DNA of 64,000 nucleotides, taken from assembly GCA_024500155.1 (NCBI GenBank), contig CM044862.1, positions 47,936,001 to 48,000,000 of the forward strand. The letters are read 5' to 3'. Below, piece by piece: positions 21,958 through 34,700 of the stretch. The DNA comes from Chenopodium formosanum (lineage: Eukaryota; Streptophyta; Magnoliopsida; Caryophyllales; Amaranthaceae). How positions within the stretch are numbered: the stretch's first letter is position 1; every line of letters begins with the position of its first letter. Below the pieces are notes generated by a model, which searched no databases, was not told where the DNA came from, and saw only the letters and a program-made list of their open reading frames with translations. A program made the translations under genes and the position numbers.

Positions 21958-22858
21958 TGATGTGTAAACAAGATAGATAACTTGCTCACAAAAGGATTAG
22001 AATTCGTGTGATGTGTTTAGGTTGATTAGGGATGATAGTTTAGAGTAATCAAATAAGTTTAGGGGAACTCTCACCCTTAACTTGAGGATATAACAAAGAG
22101 GAACACTCACTCACTTGTTTGGACGTAGTAGAGGCTAGGGAACTCTCACCTATTCAACAACTACAAGCTTTAGTTTTAGGAACTCTCACTAAAACTCAAA
22201 CTCTTCAAATTTGGAAACTCGCAAATTTGGGGAAACAACTCCAACTCACACAAGTCGAAATTAACAAAACAAACTTAGAAGTTTATGCAATAATCTGATG
22301 TATCTTTCATTGATCAAATAGCACGCTATTTATAGCTTAGTACATCATCATTTGCACCTATATTTAACTAAAGGAAAACAGAAATAAAAGGCAAATTAAT
22401 TGGCTCATAATCGTCCAAATTAATCCCTATTACAATCATTAACTTAATTCAAACAAATGAGCTAAAAATAAGGAGAAAAAAACGTCCAGCAATTAACCCT
22501 CAAAACTGTTCAAATGTATCATTCAAACAGCCCTTGATTCACGCCCTTGATTCGTCCATAATTCACTCCTAATTAACGCTGCTTTATTCCCTAAAATAAA
22601 TCAGAAGAAAACTCCTAATAAAACTCCTTAAATGAGCTTAACTACCAGCTTGAAAACCCCCTTGAAACAGCTCGTCAATAGCTTGCAAGATAATTAGTCA
22701 CACTTAGCAAAGTGCAACCATTAGAGGACGTATGTGGACCATGCACACCAAAATCCATAGGAGTAATATCGAAATAAGCTTTGGACAGAATTAACTCCCT
22801 AGCATTGGATTCTTGAACTTGATCATTTGCATTACTCGTACCTTGGCCTTCTTGGTCA
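21958..22858 (-). repeat. R3 3' LTR
   Basis: 901 bp, reading TGATGTGTAAAC to TTGGTCA on the plus strand. It includes the last 61 pol codons (22675-22858). The polypurine tract GAAGAAGGGGAGAA is the complement of 22859-22872. Confidence 0.96.
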
Positions 22859-25800
22859 TTCTCCCCTTCTTCGAAAGGAATTGCCCTCAATTCTTCATCA
22901 TCATAGTATGGTGCTAGATCTCCCACATTGAACGTGCTTGAAACCCCATACTTACCTCCCAAATCAACTTTGTAGGCATTGTCATTGATCTTTTCCACCA
23001 CCTCAAATGGACCCTCGGCTCGTGGCATGAGTTTGTTCTTCCTTTGAGCTGGAAACCTTTCTTTTCTCATGTAGATCCACACTAAGTCACCAACTTCAAA
23101 GCTTTTCACGTTTTTGACTCTTTTGTTAGCTTGCTTCTTGTAGATTTCATTAGCCTTCTCGATGTTCTTTCTCACTTCCTTGTGGATTTTGACCATGAAC
23201 TCGGCCTGTTCTTTGGCACCTCCATGTACGAACTTGTCTTGTGGTAGAGCTATGAGATCAATTGGAACATAGGGATTAGAACCATAGACTACTTCAAAAG
23301 GAGAGTACTTTGTAGTAGCACTAGGAGTTCTATTGTAAGCAAACTCGGCATGAACAAGCTTAACATCCCAATCTTTGGTGCTCTTACTAACCAAGGTCCT
23401 AAGCAAAGAACCTAGCACCCTATTCACCACCTCGGTTTGGCCATCAGTTTGTGGGTGATGTGAGGTAGAAAACAGCAACTTCGTTCCCATCAAGCGCCAC
23501 AAAGATTTCCAAAAATGACTTAGGAATTTTGTGTCTCGATCAGAAACAATGGTGCGTGGTACTCCATGAAAACGCACTATCACATCAAAGTACAATCTTT
23601 CCACTTTCATAGCATCGTCAGTTTTATGGCAAGGCACAAAGTGAGCCATCTTTGAGAAACGATCAACTACCACCATTATTGAGTCCTTACCTCTCTGAGT
23701 TCTAGGTAAAGCCACAATAAAATCCATGTTTATGTCTTCCCAAGGTCGTTCCGGAATTGGCAAAGGTTTGTAGAGGCCTTTGTGGAACACCATCTTCGCC
23801 CTTTGACAAGTAGAGCAACGAGCTACAACATGGTGGACAGTAGACAACATGTTAGGCCAATAAAAGTGAGCTTGAAGAAGCTCCATAGTCTTTTGGACTC
23901 CAAAATGACCGGCTAGACCATCGCTATGTGTCTCATGAATCAATAAACTTTGAATTGGGCACCTAGGAATGCATAATCTATTCCCCTTAAAAAGAAAATC
24001 ATTTTGTAAGGAAAATAAATCATAAACTCCATTCACGCATTTCTCCAAGATAGCCTTGAAATCATCATCTTCCTTGTAATATGTTTTGATCAATTCGAAC
24101 CCAAGGACCTTAGCTTCAACGACTCCAAGTAAAGTATGCCTTCTAGATAAGGCATCCGCAACAACATTCGCCTTTCCACTTTTATATTTGGATGAAAAGT
24201 TAAATGTTTGCAAGAATTCCACCCACTTAGCATGCCTCAAATTCAACTTCTTTTGACCATGGATGAACCTCAAAGACTCATGGTCGGAGTGAAGTATGAA
24301 CGGTTGTGGCCTTAAGTAATGTGACCAATGATCCAAAGCTCGCACCATTGCATAGAACTCCTTGTCATAGGTGGAATAATTTAGCTTGCCTTGGCTCAAC
24401 TTCTCACTAAAGTAGGCAATAGGACGCCCTTCTTGAATCATCACAGCACCAATTCCTTTCCCACTCGCATCACACTCAACTTCAAATGGCTTTGAGAAAT
24501 CTGGAAGTGCTAGGACGGGTGTGTTGCACATCTTCTCTTTGATCACCTCAAACGCCTTTTGAGCTTGGGGAGTCAACTCAAATGAACCCTTCTTTGTGCA
24601 TTATGTGATAGGAGCCATGAGAGTGCTAAAATTACGAATGAACCTCCTATAAAAGGAAGCTAATCCATGGAAAGAACGAACCTCCGTGAGTGTCTTGGGA
24701 CTAGGCCATGATTGTATAGCCTCAATTTTGCTAGGATCAACTTTCACGCCTTCACCTGAAATAATGTAACCAAGAAAAGTGACCTCATATAGCATAAAAT
24801 TACATTTTTCAAGTTTTCCATACAATTTTTGCTTTCTTAAAACAGTGAAAACTTCGAACAAATGTATCAAATGTTCATCCCTATTCTTGCTATAAATATG
24901 GATATCATCAAGATACACCACCACGAACTTGCCAAGAAAAGGTCTCAACACCTCGTTCATCAACCTCATGAAAGTGCTAGGAGCATTGGTGAGTCCAAAT
25001 GGCATTACGAGCCACTCATACAAACCGTGCTTGGTCTTGAAAGCGGTCTTCCATTCATCCCCTTCTCTCATTCGAATTTGGTGATAACCACTTCGCAAAT
25101 CAATTTTAGAGAACACCTTAGAACCACTCAATTCATCAAGCATATCATCGAGCCTTGGGATCGGAAACCTGTACTTGATAGTAATGTTATTAACAGCCCT
25201 ACTATCAATACACATACGCCATGTACCATCTTTTTTTGGAACCAAAAGAGCAGGAACAGCACAAGGACTCATAGACTCACGCACATACCCCATACCCATC
25301 AACTCTTCAATTTGACGTTGTAACTCCTTAGTTTCCATGGGATTACACCTATAGGCAGGTTTGTTAGGTAAAGGTGCGCCGGGAATGAGATCAATTTGAT
25401 GTTCAATTCCCCTCAAAGGTGGTAATCCGTTAGGTAACTCATCGGGAAAAACATCCTCAAAGTCCTTAATCAGCTTAGCCAAATTAGGGTTTTGACTAAC
25501 AAATTTTTCGTGGACTTCCTTCGAATACAACAAGTACAACTCATCCTCACCATCAATTTCTCTTTCAAATTCTTTAAGAGTAAGCAATGACACCTCTTTA
25601 GACTGTTTAGGTTTTAGTGAAAACCGTGGGGGTGGTAAAGGGTGCAATTTTTTTTGTTTTCCTTGGTGAGTTATAGTGTAAGTGTTATGGTACCCATCAT
25701 GTTGAGAATTACGATCAGTTTGCCAAGGTCTACCAAGCAAAATATGACAAGCATCCATAGACACAACATCACACAATTGAGTATCATGGTAAGATCCAAT

Positions 25801-27093
25801 GGAAAAACTAACCATGCATTGTTTTCTAACCCCCGTGCTTGAATTAGAGTCTAACCAACTCAACTTATAAGGATGTGGGTGATTTATAGTTGTAAGTCCA
25901 AGCCTAGTTACCAAAGTTTTGGAAACCGTATTCGCTTCACTACCACCATCAACAATTAAATCACATACCTCGCCTTTAACTTTGCACTTGGTAATGAAAA
26001 TGTGCTGCCTTTGCGGTGCTAAGGATTCCTCCACACGAGCTTGCAACGCCCTTCTCACAACCAGATTGGTTTTGGCCTCCTCTTCGGGGAAACATTGATC
26101 TTCCTCCTCGTTTTCCTCAGTAGGATTCACATCCTCAACTTCTCCAACCTCGAGCTCTTCCCAACTAATAGTCTGATTAGCAATAAGCTTTATCTCTTGC
26201 ATAGTCAAAGCTCTTTAATTAGGACAATCCTTCTTGAAGTGACCTCTTCCTCCGCACTTGTAACAAACAATGTCACTTAGCTTGAAATCTTTCTTGTCTT
26301 TCTTAGGTGGGTCGTTGAGCTTGGCAAAAGAAGAACCATCCTTTATAGGGAAGGTTGGTTTTCGTGTCACTTGAGGGGTGTAAATTGGCTTCTTCTTCTT
26401 TCTCTTCGAATCAAATTTGACCACAAGTTTACAAGCGTCTACGAAGGTCAAATTGGTGTAACCTTCAAGTTTCTCTTGCAACTCTTGATCCAACCCAGAC
26501 AAAAAAAGTCCTATCTTGAGTTCTTCATTCTCTGTGATTTCACACACAATAGCAAGTCTATCAAACTTCTTGATGTAGTCTTCAACCGGATCGCCATTTT
26601 GTTGCAAAGTGCTCCACTTCACGTATTGGCTTTGCTTATAATTGTGAGGAATAAAACGATCCCTCATTCTTTTCTTCAACTTGCTCCAAGTTGAAATGGA
26701 AGCCTTGCCCCTAAGGGTACGTCCCCTCTGTTCTCCTTGTAGCCAATTGTCACCATAGCCTTTTAATTTCACCTTGGCTATTTTGTACCTCTTTTCCTCC
26801 TCTTGAATATCTTTGTACTCAAAGTACCTCTCCAGAGATTTTTCCCATTCCAAGTACTTTTTCGGATCAAGTGTCCCATCAAAGGCAGGAACGTCCACTT
26901 TGAGACTCCTATCTTCCCTCCTAGGTGGAGGATCATCACCTTGATCTCTTCTATCTTGCTCGTTCATGAGTCTTGCCATCAAGGCAGCAAGATTCCCTTG
27001 TAGATTGGCATTGGTTTCGGCCAACCTCTCTTGACTAGCAATGGATCGATTGAGAGCATCCAAAGCCAACCTCAATTCTTGATTCTCTCCCAT
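22675..27093 (-). pseudogene. gag-pol: R3 gag-pol, one frame with two stops
   Basis: A single frame of 1,473 codons from ATG 27093 to the stop at 22675, interrupted only by TAA at 26215-26217 (just after the gag zinc knuckle CYKCGGRGHFKKDC) and TAA at 24601-24603 (between RT and RNase H). Domains in order: gag, zinc knuckle, protease with DGGSEAN, RT (SRAVNNITIKYRFPIPRLDD, catalytic YLDD near 24915), RNase H (VECDASGKGIGAV, YDKEF, HSDHESL), integrase HHCC (HETHSDG, GHFG, CSTCQ), DDE core (MDFIVALP, SDRDTKF, GQTEVVNR) and GPY/F module (AEGPFEVVEKINDNAYKVDL). No frameshift is needed, so only two point changes separate it from an intact polyprotein. Confidence 0.96.
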
Positions 27094-27141
27094 GGTATGT
27101 AGGTATTCGACCCCTTTGGAAGAATTTGAGAAAACTCTCCC

Positions 27142-27159
27142 CCTACCTGACGCGCCAAA
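27142..27159 (-). other. R3 primer binding site, tRNA-Arg-like
   Basis: The minus strand reads TGGCGCGTCAGGTAGGGG close to the LTR end (two to three bases inside). This differs at one base from the complement of a plant tRNA-Arg(UCU) 3' end as I recall it. R2 and R4 use initiator Met instead. Confidence 0.6.
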
Positions 27160-28060
27160 TGATGTGTAAACAAGATGGATAACTTGCTCACAAAAGGATT
27201 AGAATTCGTGTGATGTGTTTAGGTTGATTAGGGATGATAGTTTAGAGTAATCAAATAAGTTTAGGGGAACTCTCACCCTTAACTTGAGGATATAACAAAG
27301 AGGAACACTCACTCACTTGTTTGGACGTAGTAGAGGCTAGGGAACTCTCACCTATTCAACAACTACAAGCTTTAGTTTTAGGAACTCTCACTAAAACTCA
27401 AACTCTTCAAATTTGGAAACTCGCAAATTTGGGGAAACAACTCCAACTCACACAAGTCGAAATTAACAAAACAAACTTAGAAGTTTATGCAATAATCTGA
27501 TGTATCTTTCATTGATCAAATAGCACGCTATTTATAGCTTAGTATATCATCATTTGCACCTATATTTAACTAAGGGAAAACAGAAATAAAAGGCAAATTA
27601 ATTGGCTCATAATCGTCCAAATTAATTTCTATTACAATCATTAACTTAATTCAAACAAATGAGCTAAAAATAAGGAGAAAAAAACGTCCAGCAATTAACC
27701 CTCAAAACTGTTCAAATGTATCATTCAAACAGCCCTTGATTCACGCCCTTGATTCGTCCATAATTCACTCCTAATTAACGCTGCTTTATTCCCTAAAATA
27801 AATCAGAAGAAAACTCCTAATAAAACTCCTTAAATGAGCTTAACTACCAGCTTGAAAACCCCCTTGAAACAGCTCGTCAATAGCTTGCAAGATAATTAGT
27901 CACACTTAGCAAAGTGCAACCATTAGAGGACGTATGTGGACCATGCACACAAAAATCCATAGGAGTAATATCGAAATAAGCTTTGGACAGAATTAACTCC
28001 CTAGCATTGGATTCTTGAACTTGATCATTTGCATTACTCGTACCTTGGCCTTCTTTGTCA
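27160..28060 (-). repeat. R3 5' LTR
   Basis: 901 bp, with a minus-strand TATA box at 27529-27536 (complement TATAAATA). Followed by TSD GATTC. Confidence 0.96.
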
Positions 28061-30556
28061 GATTCCTTTTTGGAAGAATGCCACCAAGGAGGCGATGAAG
28101 CCGTCTTAGCTCCTTTACCACAAAATGAGGAGGAAACGGAAAGCGACAGTCCCGCCTCCACTTCTGAGAGCAGTGACGACTTACCACCGCTTGAAGACAG
28201 TGAGGAGGAGGAAAGGAAGAAGTAGAGTGAGAAGGACGACCCCTTCAAAATCCACGTCTCAGCCAAGGACAGGGGTCACATTGAAGACAACTTAGAGAAA
28301 TTTAAACAAATGCACCCGTTAGGAGACAGGTACAAAATCAGGGTGCCGCTTGAAGAAGGCACCATCGCCTGGGAAGACGATTAACATAACGCCAACAACT
28401 ACTTCGGCTGTTATGAGGCGGCGTTAAAGGCCGGTCTTCGCTTTCCCTTCACCAATTCTTGAGAGGCTACGGCCTCAAAGTCAGGCAACTTACCCCCAAT
28501 TCTTGGGCAAACATCTTGGGGTATGTTACTGCCTGCGAATTCCAGGGGCTTCATCCCGGGTGAGAGGCTTTTGCTAAGATGCACTATATTAGCCGAAGCC
28601 CAGGCGGATGGAGGGTGTGGTACACTTTAACCACGTATCCCCAATACATGATGACCTTAGACAAGGTCTCCAAATTTGACGGCAGGAAACACAGGTTCTA
28701 CCTGCTGTCGGCTCCCAACAGGCGGGAGAGCTACGAGTTCCGCTAATACTATAAGAAGCCCGAACTGATGGGCCGGAAGTGCTGTCTTCCCCGGATCCCA
28801 GATGAGGACTTCGACAAAATAATTCAGGCAGACTTTTTCGGCCTCATAGACGCAACCTTGTCAACCAGGGAGATAATAAAAGTCCCCAAGAACTGGATCC
28901 CTAAGAGCGCCTGGTTCAGGGACGAGGGTTTCTTAGCCGCCTACGGGCTAGGAAACATGTTTACCAAACGTATGCGCCTGAGTTCACATCCGCCTGTAGT
29001 ACTTTTGTATCAGAATTGCTTGATGATGTATTGATCAACTTTTTTCTTTTTGTAGAAGAAGCTTTAAGCATGTTGCAGACGGAGAAGACACCCAAGCGGT
29101 CCTCTGCAACCATCCGCAAGGAGCTTGCGGAAAAACAGGCGGCTGCAGTCAGGGCCAAGGTAAAAAATGCTTGATTCTTTCTTAGGTTGGCGTCAAAGTT
29201 TACTATCTCAGGATGTTAACCTTAACTTGGTTATTTTCACAAGGAGGAGAGGTAAGGAAGACGATTGAGAAAGATCTCAATCGGGCCAGGGAGGAATCCG
29301 CCTTCACCCCTAACAAGACCAAAAAGTCCGCCTCCGCCTTAACTCCTGGCGCCTCAGCCGGGAATAATCAGATGCGGATAGGGGGCAAAATGAGAGGATA
29401 GGCGGCAGTCTGGGCCTCGACCTCGTCAACCCCCTATCAGCAACCGGGGGGCTCACCACCCCTGCAAGCGGCTCCCGCTTAGTCGGCTCTGAAGGTAAGA
29501 ACCCATTTGAATCCCCGCCTGAGCTGGGGTGGCCTTTGCGAGTGAAATCCCACTCCCAACAGACGTCATCCTTAGACGGTCGGCAATAGATAGTTGCTGC
29601 CTTAATTTCGCACTCATCACCTGATGATTATGGTGCAGATCAATCTCCTCGCTGGCTAGACGTCAGTGGCATGCTAAGGCCATGCTGGAGGCGGTAAGCC
29701 GGAAGGACAGGAACGCTATCCCTAGGATAGAGACGTTCAACCTAGAACGAATCCTGTCCCTTCTGGTTGAGGTAAGATACTAAACAAATTTTTCTAAGTG
29801 CTTTACTCCGCCTACAATTCTAACTAGATTTTCTTTCGCAGGCTCTGCTGCGGGTAGACGGGCTCAAGCGTCCTTATGCCCGCAAACAGGAAGAGGTAAA
29901 AAGGGCCAAGAAGTCTACCACAGATGCTGATAATGTTTCTTTATACTCCACTATCGTAAATGAACTTGAAACTAAACAATCACAATCACACAGGCGTCGA
30001 AAATCAAGCAGCTGGAGGCGGATCTGAAGACGGCCAACAAGCGGGTGAGCGACGCTGAGACGGCTCAGATGAAGGCGGAGGAGGATAAAAAAAAGGCGGA
30101 TGAGGGCCTCAAGAAGGCTGACGAGGCGCTCAAGAAGGCCCAGGCTGACCTTCGCACACTCCAAGGTGTTTTTGAAGAGAACACCAACCTGAAAGCCAAG
30201 GTTGAGAAGATGGAGAAGGAGGCTGCCCAAGCTCAGATAAACTTTGCAGCAACTCTGGAGGCGGAGCAAAACCTCCTGGTTGCTGAAAGCGATGCTGACA
30301 ACGACTCCAGAATGAAGATCGCCTGGGCTGCCTTGTACCCAGACAAGGATTATGGCATCTGGGCACTGGCTTACAGGTACGCTAGGACGTGGTGTACTTG
30401 AGAGAGAAAGGTGAGCCAGAGCCTGAGTCCTTCGATGCTTGGGTCAACGCCAACACTGAGCTCCCCGCGCCTAAGCTACCCGGTCCAGGTGAAGCACATG
30501 AGATTCCCTCGGATGATGAGGAAGAAAAGGAGGAGCCGGCTGTGGGACATAAGTGA

Positions 30557-31757
30557 TTTTTAGCGGCAGTATGCCAACTCTTTTTTTTTCCTTTAAATCT
30601 GTGGCAGTATGCCAAAAACTTACTTTTTCGGCCTGCGTGCCGAATATCCTTGAATTTACCGGCTGAGGAGCCAGGTTAATCAACAATTTCTATCTTCTCC
30701 CGGACGGGGTCCGGTTAACATTTGATCCACTACAACCGTTTGGTTGGGTGGACTTCTAATGAATGCACCGACTGAGTCGGTTTTGATCATTTTGCATTTG
30801 TGTTTGGATTTTAATTTTTGCATTTGTGCGTATATGCCTGATTTTTTTCCTAACTTATTTAAAGCATGCGGCGATTTTTTGCCTAACTTATTAAAAGCCG
30901 GCTATCCTTGCCTCTGGACGGCTGTGTGGTTGGTTTCAAATTGAGTTGGTTGATTAACTTGAAAACGTCTGATGCTGTAAAGAGCATGATACGTTTGTAA
31001 GTCAATCAATCACAGTAGTGATTGCCTCAAACCAAGTGCACAGCCGTACACCAACAGGCATTCCAGTCACTAACCAAACGGGTTTTCTCGGTCTTGGTAG
31101 AGATTGCATAGCCATTGCACAATTCCTTTGCCCTAATTGGGATAGAAAGTGCAACTTTGGAATAAATAACCTAAGTGAGAACTTCAGCCTGTGACCGACT
31201 GATGCCCCAAGGCATCCGGCATTCGGTAACTTGATCGTTCTTCACTGATTATTCTAGTAAGACGGCTATGAGTTGACTAATTTGGTCGTTCAATTTTTGC
31301 CATCTGCATAGGTACATAGAACCGACGAATAGTCTGTTCTCTGTGACGATTGCACCCGGAGGGGTGTCGCCGGACACCTTTTGTCCATGTGTGGGATAGG
31401 CGGTTTTGTAAAATAAGCAACCATCCGGCCATTTTAGCCTTTGGTCTTGTTTAAGAACGGTTGTATAGCCACTAAGCGTTTTTGTGCTTAGTTTTTAATC
31501 GGAGCATTGGCCGAGCGTTATTACAACATTGAATTTACACTAAGTGTCGAACTTAGTTGGTTAAACAAAAAAGTCCGTCTGGGTATTACGTAGGCGGTCA
31601 AACAATTATAACCTTTACTAAGTATCAAACCTAGTTAGTTAAATGAAGAATCCATCTGAGTATTACCCAGGCGGATAATCAAAAACAACAAAACAATTTT
31701 GCAAACAAAGTCTGAATTCTCATTAATTGACTCACTGTTTACTAAAAATTTACATAC
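30557..31757. other. T2 convergent spacer with hairpin
   Basis: A 1.2-kb non-coding spacer matching that of T1. Its hairpin spans 30918-31047: outer ACGGCTGTG (30918-30926) pairs with 31039-31047, the middle stem TTGATTAACTT (30950-30960) pairs with 30999-31009, and the inner stem is ATGCT/AGCAT (30972-30976, 30983-30987). No other structure noted. Confidence 0.55.
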
Positions 31758-34700
31758 TCAGAAGTAGTACTTTTTCAAATTGTCTACATTCCAAGTTCTA
31801 GGCAGGCGTCTGCCGTCTGGAGTTTCCATGCGGTAGGTGTCGTCTCTTACTTCTTCATAGATCCGGTAGGGACCTTTTCAATTTGGAGTTATGATGCAAG
31901 TCTAAGCATGGAGAACTTCGAAGATTTGCTTATCATGCATCAAGATAGCTTGTCCCTAAACATTGATTCAAGCCAAGCATTGCATGGACACTTTCTTGTA
32001 TATCAAATCAAAGCCACGGTTTGCTTAGTGACTTTTCTTGGAGTCTAGTTCACTTTCTTGAAATTTCTTGAATTTTCTTTACTTAGATTTTGCTTACAAG
32101 TTTTTACCTTTCACTTGAAAGGGTTTTTCTTGGTTCAAGCATTAGGATCTTTAATCTTTATTTAGTTCTTTAATTTTTATTTATTTATTTAATTGCTTTA
32201 AAAATCAGTTAGTTAGCAAAATAAATCACTTTAGGCGTGTGCTTGTTCTCCAAGGAGTTTGGTGTATGCTTGTGCGCCAAGGTGCTTGCTCTTCAAGCAA
32301 GTTAGAATTCTAGTTTAATTAGGATTGAATTAGGGACTTGTCCTAATATTCCTAGGTAAACTAAGTCTTATAAATAGGGTTGTAAACACACGAATAAACA
32401 TACATAGAGATTAATATTCAGATTTATTTCTTAAGTTGCATACTTGAGTTTTTGTTGATTGCGATCAATTGCTGTTTTGCTTTTTTTAGTTAAAACATTC
32501 GTTTGGATTGATTAATTAGGTGGATTCTTAATTGATTAATCTTAGTTTTTGTTTAATTCTTGGTGGATTTCCTGTATAGAATTAGACTTAAACATATCCC
32601 TTGTGTTTTGTTGATTTTCGGATCAATAATTCACATCAAGTTAGCTTTCCCAGCTCATTGGCCCTACCGGTTGCCTCCATTTTCCGTAACACTTAGTCGT
32701 CAACTTTCAAGGGACGCTTGTGTACTTTCTTGTTGTAAACTCTGGTCATTCTCAGACGGTAAATCTCATGACGCAAAGCGGCATTGCCCCTGCGTTCTGG
32801 GAGTGAATCCAATGCCAGGCGCATTGCCTCCCAGTTTACCTCTTCATCATATAGCATGACTTTGAGAGTCGGCTCGTAATGTTCAATGGGCAAGACGGCT
32901 TATGCACCGTAAACCATGAGAAACGGGGTTTCACCAGTTGCCCCCTTTGCTGTTGTCTGGATGGCCCATAGGACATGGATTAACTCTTCTGCCCACAAGC
33001 CACCGGCTCTTTCAATTTTCTTCTTAATGTCGTCTGAGATTAGTTTAATGAAGGCTTAAACTTGGCCGTTTACTTGAGGTCGGCCGACTGATGCAAAACA
33101 GCTTGAGATCCCTTGATCTCCCAACCAAGTTTTGAGCTGAGGCGTCTCAAATTGAGGACCATTATAGAACACCAAAGACATAGGCACCCCATACCGGGTG
33201 ATAATGTTCTTCCAGATGAAGGAAATTACGTCTGAGGTCTTGATGTTCTTAACCGCCTCAGCCTTCACCCACTTGGTTAAATAATCCACAGCCACCAAGA
33301 TGTAGCGCTTTCCGCCTGGAGTACGCGTGTAACGACCTGAAATGTCCATGCCCCATTTTGCAAATGGGATTTGGCTGTGGATGGTCGTCAAACTAGTAGC
33401 CGGACAGTGAATAAGTTTGCAAATTTTTTGGCACTTGTCACAAATTTTCACCAACTCCTTGGCGTTTGCCTCGAGAGTGGGCCAAAAATAATGTTGTCTG
33501 GCTCTGACGGCTAGGGACCTGCCGCCTATGTGGGAGGGGCAGAATCCCGTGTGCAAGTCTTCAAGAACTTCCTTCCCCTTTTCTGGGGTGACACACTTTA
33601 AAAGAGGCTTCTGAAACCCCACCTTGAAGAGTTCTCCATTTCTCAACTCGAAGCTTGCAGCTCGCTTCTTCAGGACGGCTGCCTCCTGTGGCGAATCAAG
33701 AAGTGTACTGTCTGAAAGGTAGGCCCGGATGCCATCCATCCAGGTAGAGCTTCAGTCAAGAATTCCAAAAGGATCATCATAGATGCTTCTTTTTTCAAGT
33801 ACTTCCCAAAAGACTGACCGAGGCGTATCATGGCAGGCGGAAGATGCCAGCTTTGATAATGCATACGCCTGGTTGTTGTCCGACCTAGGCACTTGGTTCA
33901 GATGGAATTCCTCAAGTGCCCCAGCCTCTTCCTTGACTGTCTGAAGGTATTTGATCATAGCCGGATGAGTTGCCTCATATTTTCCCTCATACTGGCTAAC
34001 GACCAACTGTGAATCAGAGTAGGCGTCAATTTTCATTGCCCCTACCGCCTTACACATACGGATACCGGCTAGTAGGGCTTCATATTCCGCCTCATTGTTA
34101 GAGGCCTGAAACTTGAACCGTAGTGCATACTCATATCTGTCCCCTTCAGGAGACTCGTAGATTACACCTGCATCATAGCCATTCTTTGTAGAGCTCCCAT
34201 CTACATACACTTTCCAAACCTGATCAAGATTATCCAAAGTCGGCAAACGCCTGACCTTTCACTGCCTTTCTTGGTTTGTAAGTGATTTTAAGACTTTGCA
34301 TTTCAATAGCCCATTTCAACATTCTCCCGGATGACTCCAAGGTGGACATTGGCCGCTTGAGTGGCTGGTCGGTGTAAATAACCACCGGATGTGCCAGAAA
34401 GTAAGGCTTCAGCTTTTTGAATGCCATATACAAAGCAAGGCCAAACTTTTTAACCATGGGGTACCGGAGTTCAGCATTTTTGAGAACATGGCTAATGAAG
34501 TAAACCGGGAGCTGAACGCCTTCTCGCTCAGCAAGGAGAACGACACTAAGAGCATGATCTGAGACGGCTAAATACATGTACAACGTCTCCCTAGGCAAAG
34601 GACTAAGCAGCATAGGTAGAGAATGCAAGTGCTCTTTAAACTTTTGGAATGTCGTCTCAGCATCGTCTCCCCATTGAAACCTGGTCTTCTTCCTGATTGC

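Larger units (their letters stand above)
21958..28060 (-). mobile_element. R3: young chromovirus-type element, complete
   Basis: A complete 6,103-bp minus-strand element. LTRs 21958-22858 and 27160-28060 are each 901 bp and differ at about 7 positions (99.2% identical by eye), the youngest datable insertion here. TSD GATTC lies at 21953-21957 and 28061-28065. The primer site resembles tRNA-Arg. The gag-pol frame is continuous apart from two nonsense codons. It sits in exon 1 of the T2 antisense gene. Confidence 0.96.
21656..30556 (+). pseudogene. T2 antisense extra gene, split by R3
   Basis: The T2 homologue of the T1 antisense gene. It starts at ATG 21656 (MDASPTHTAQPR), is interrupted at 21957 by R3 and resumes at 28066 after the duplicated GATTC. 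Exon 1 ends about 28969, followed by exons near 29056-29159, 29244-29493, 29640-29772 and from 29842. The usual stop is TGA 30554-30556. The conserved domain is recognisable (RSPGGWRVWYTLTTYPQYMM, KNWIPKSAWFRDEGFLAAYG). Damage includes stops near 28225 (TGG to TAG), 28381 (CAA to TAA) and 28561 (TGG to TGA), a frameshifting deletion of about 13 bp near 28449, and a frameshift near 29985 in the coiled coil. Not functional. Confidence 0.78.

Noticed and set aside
24862..25323. Plus-strand ORF of 153 codons opposite R3 RT
   Set aside because: Antisense shadow of RT; not kept open in R2 or R4.
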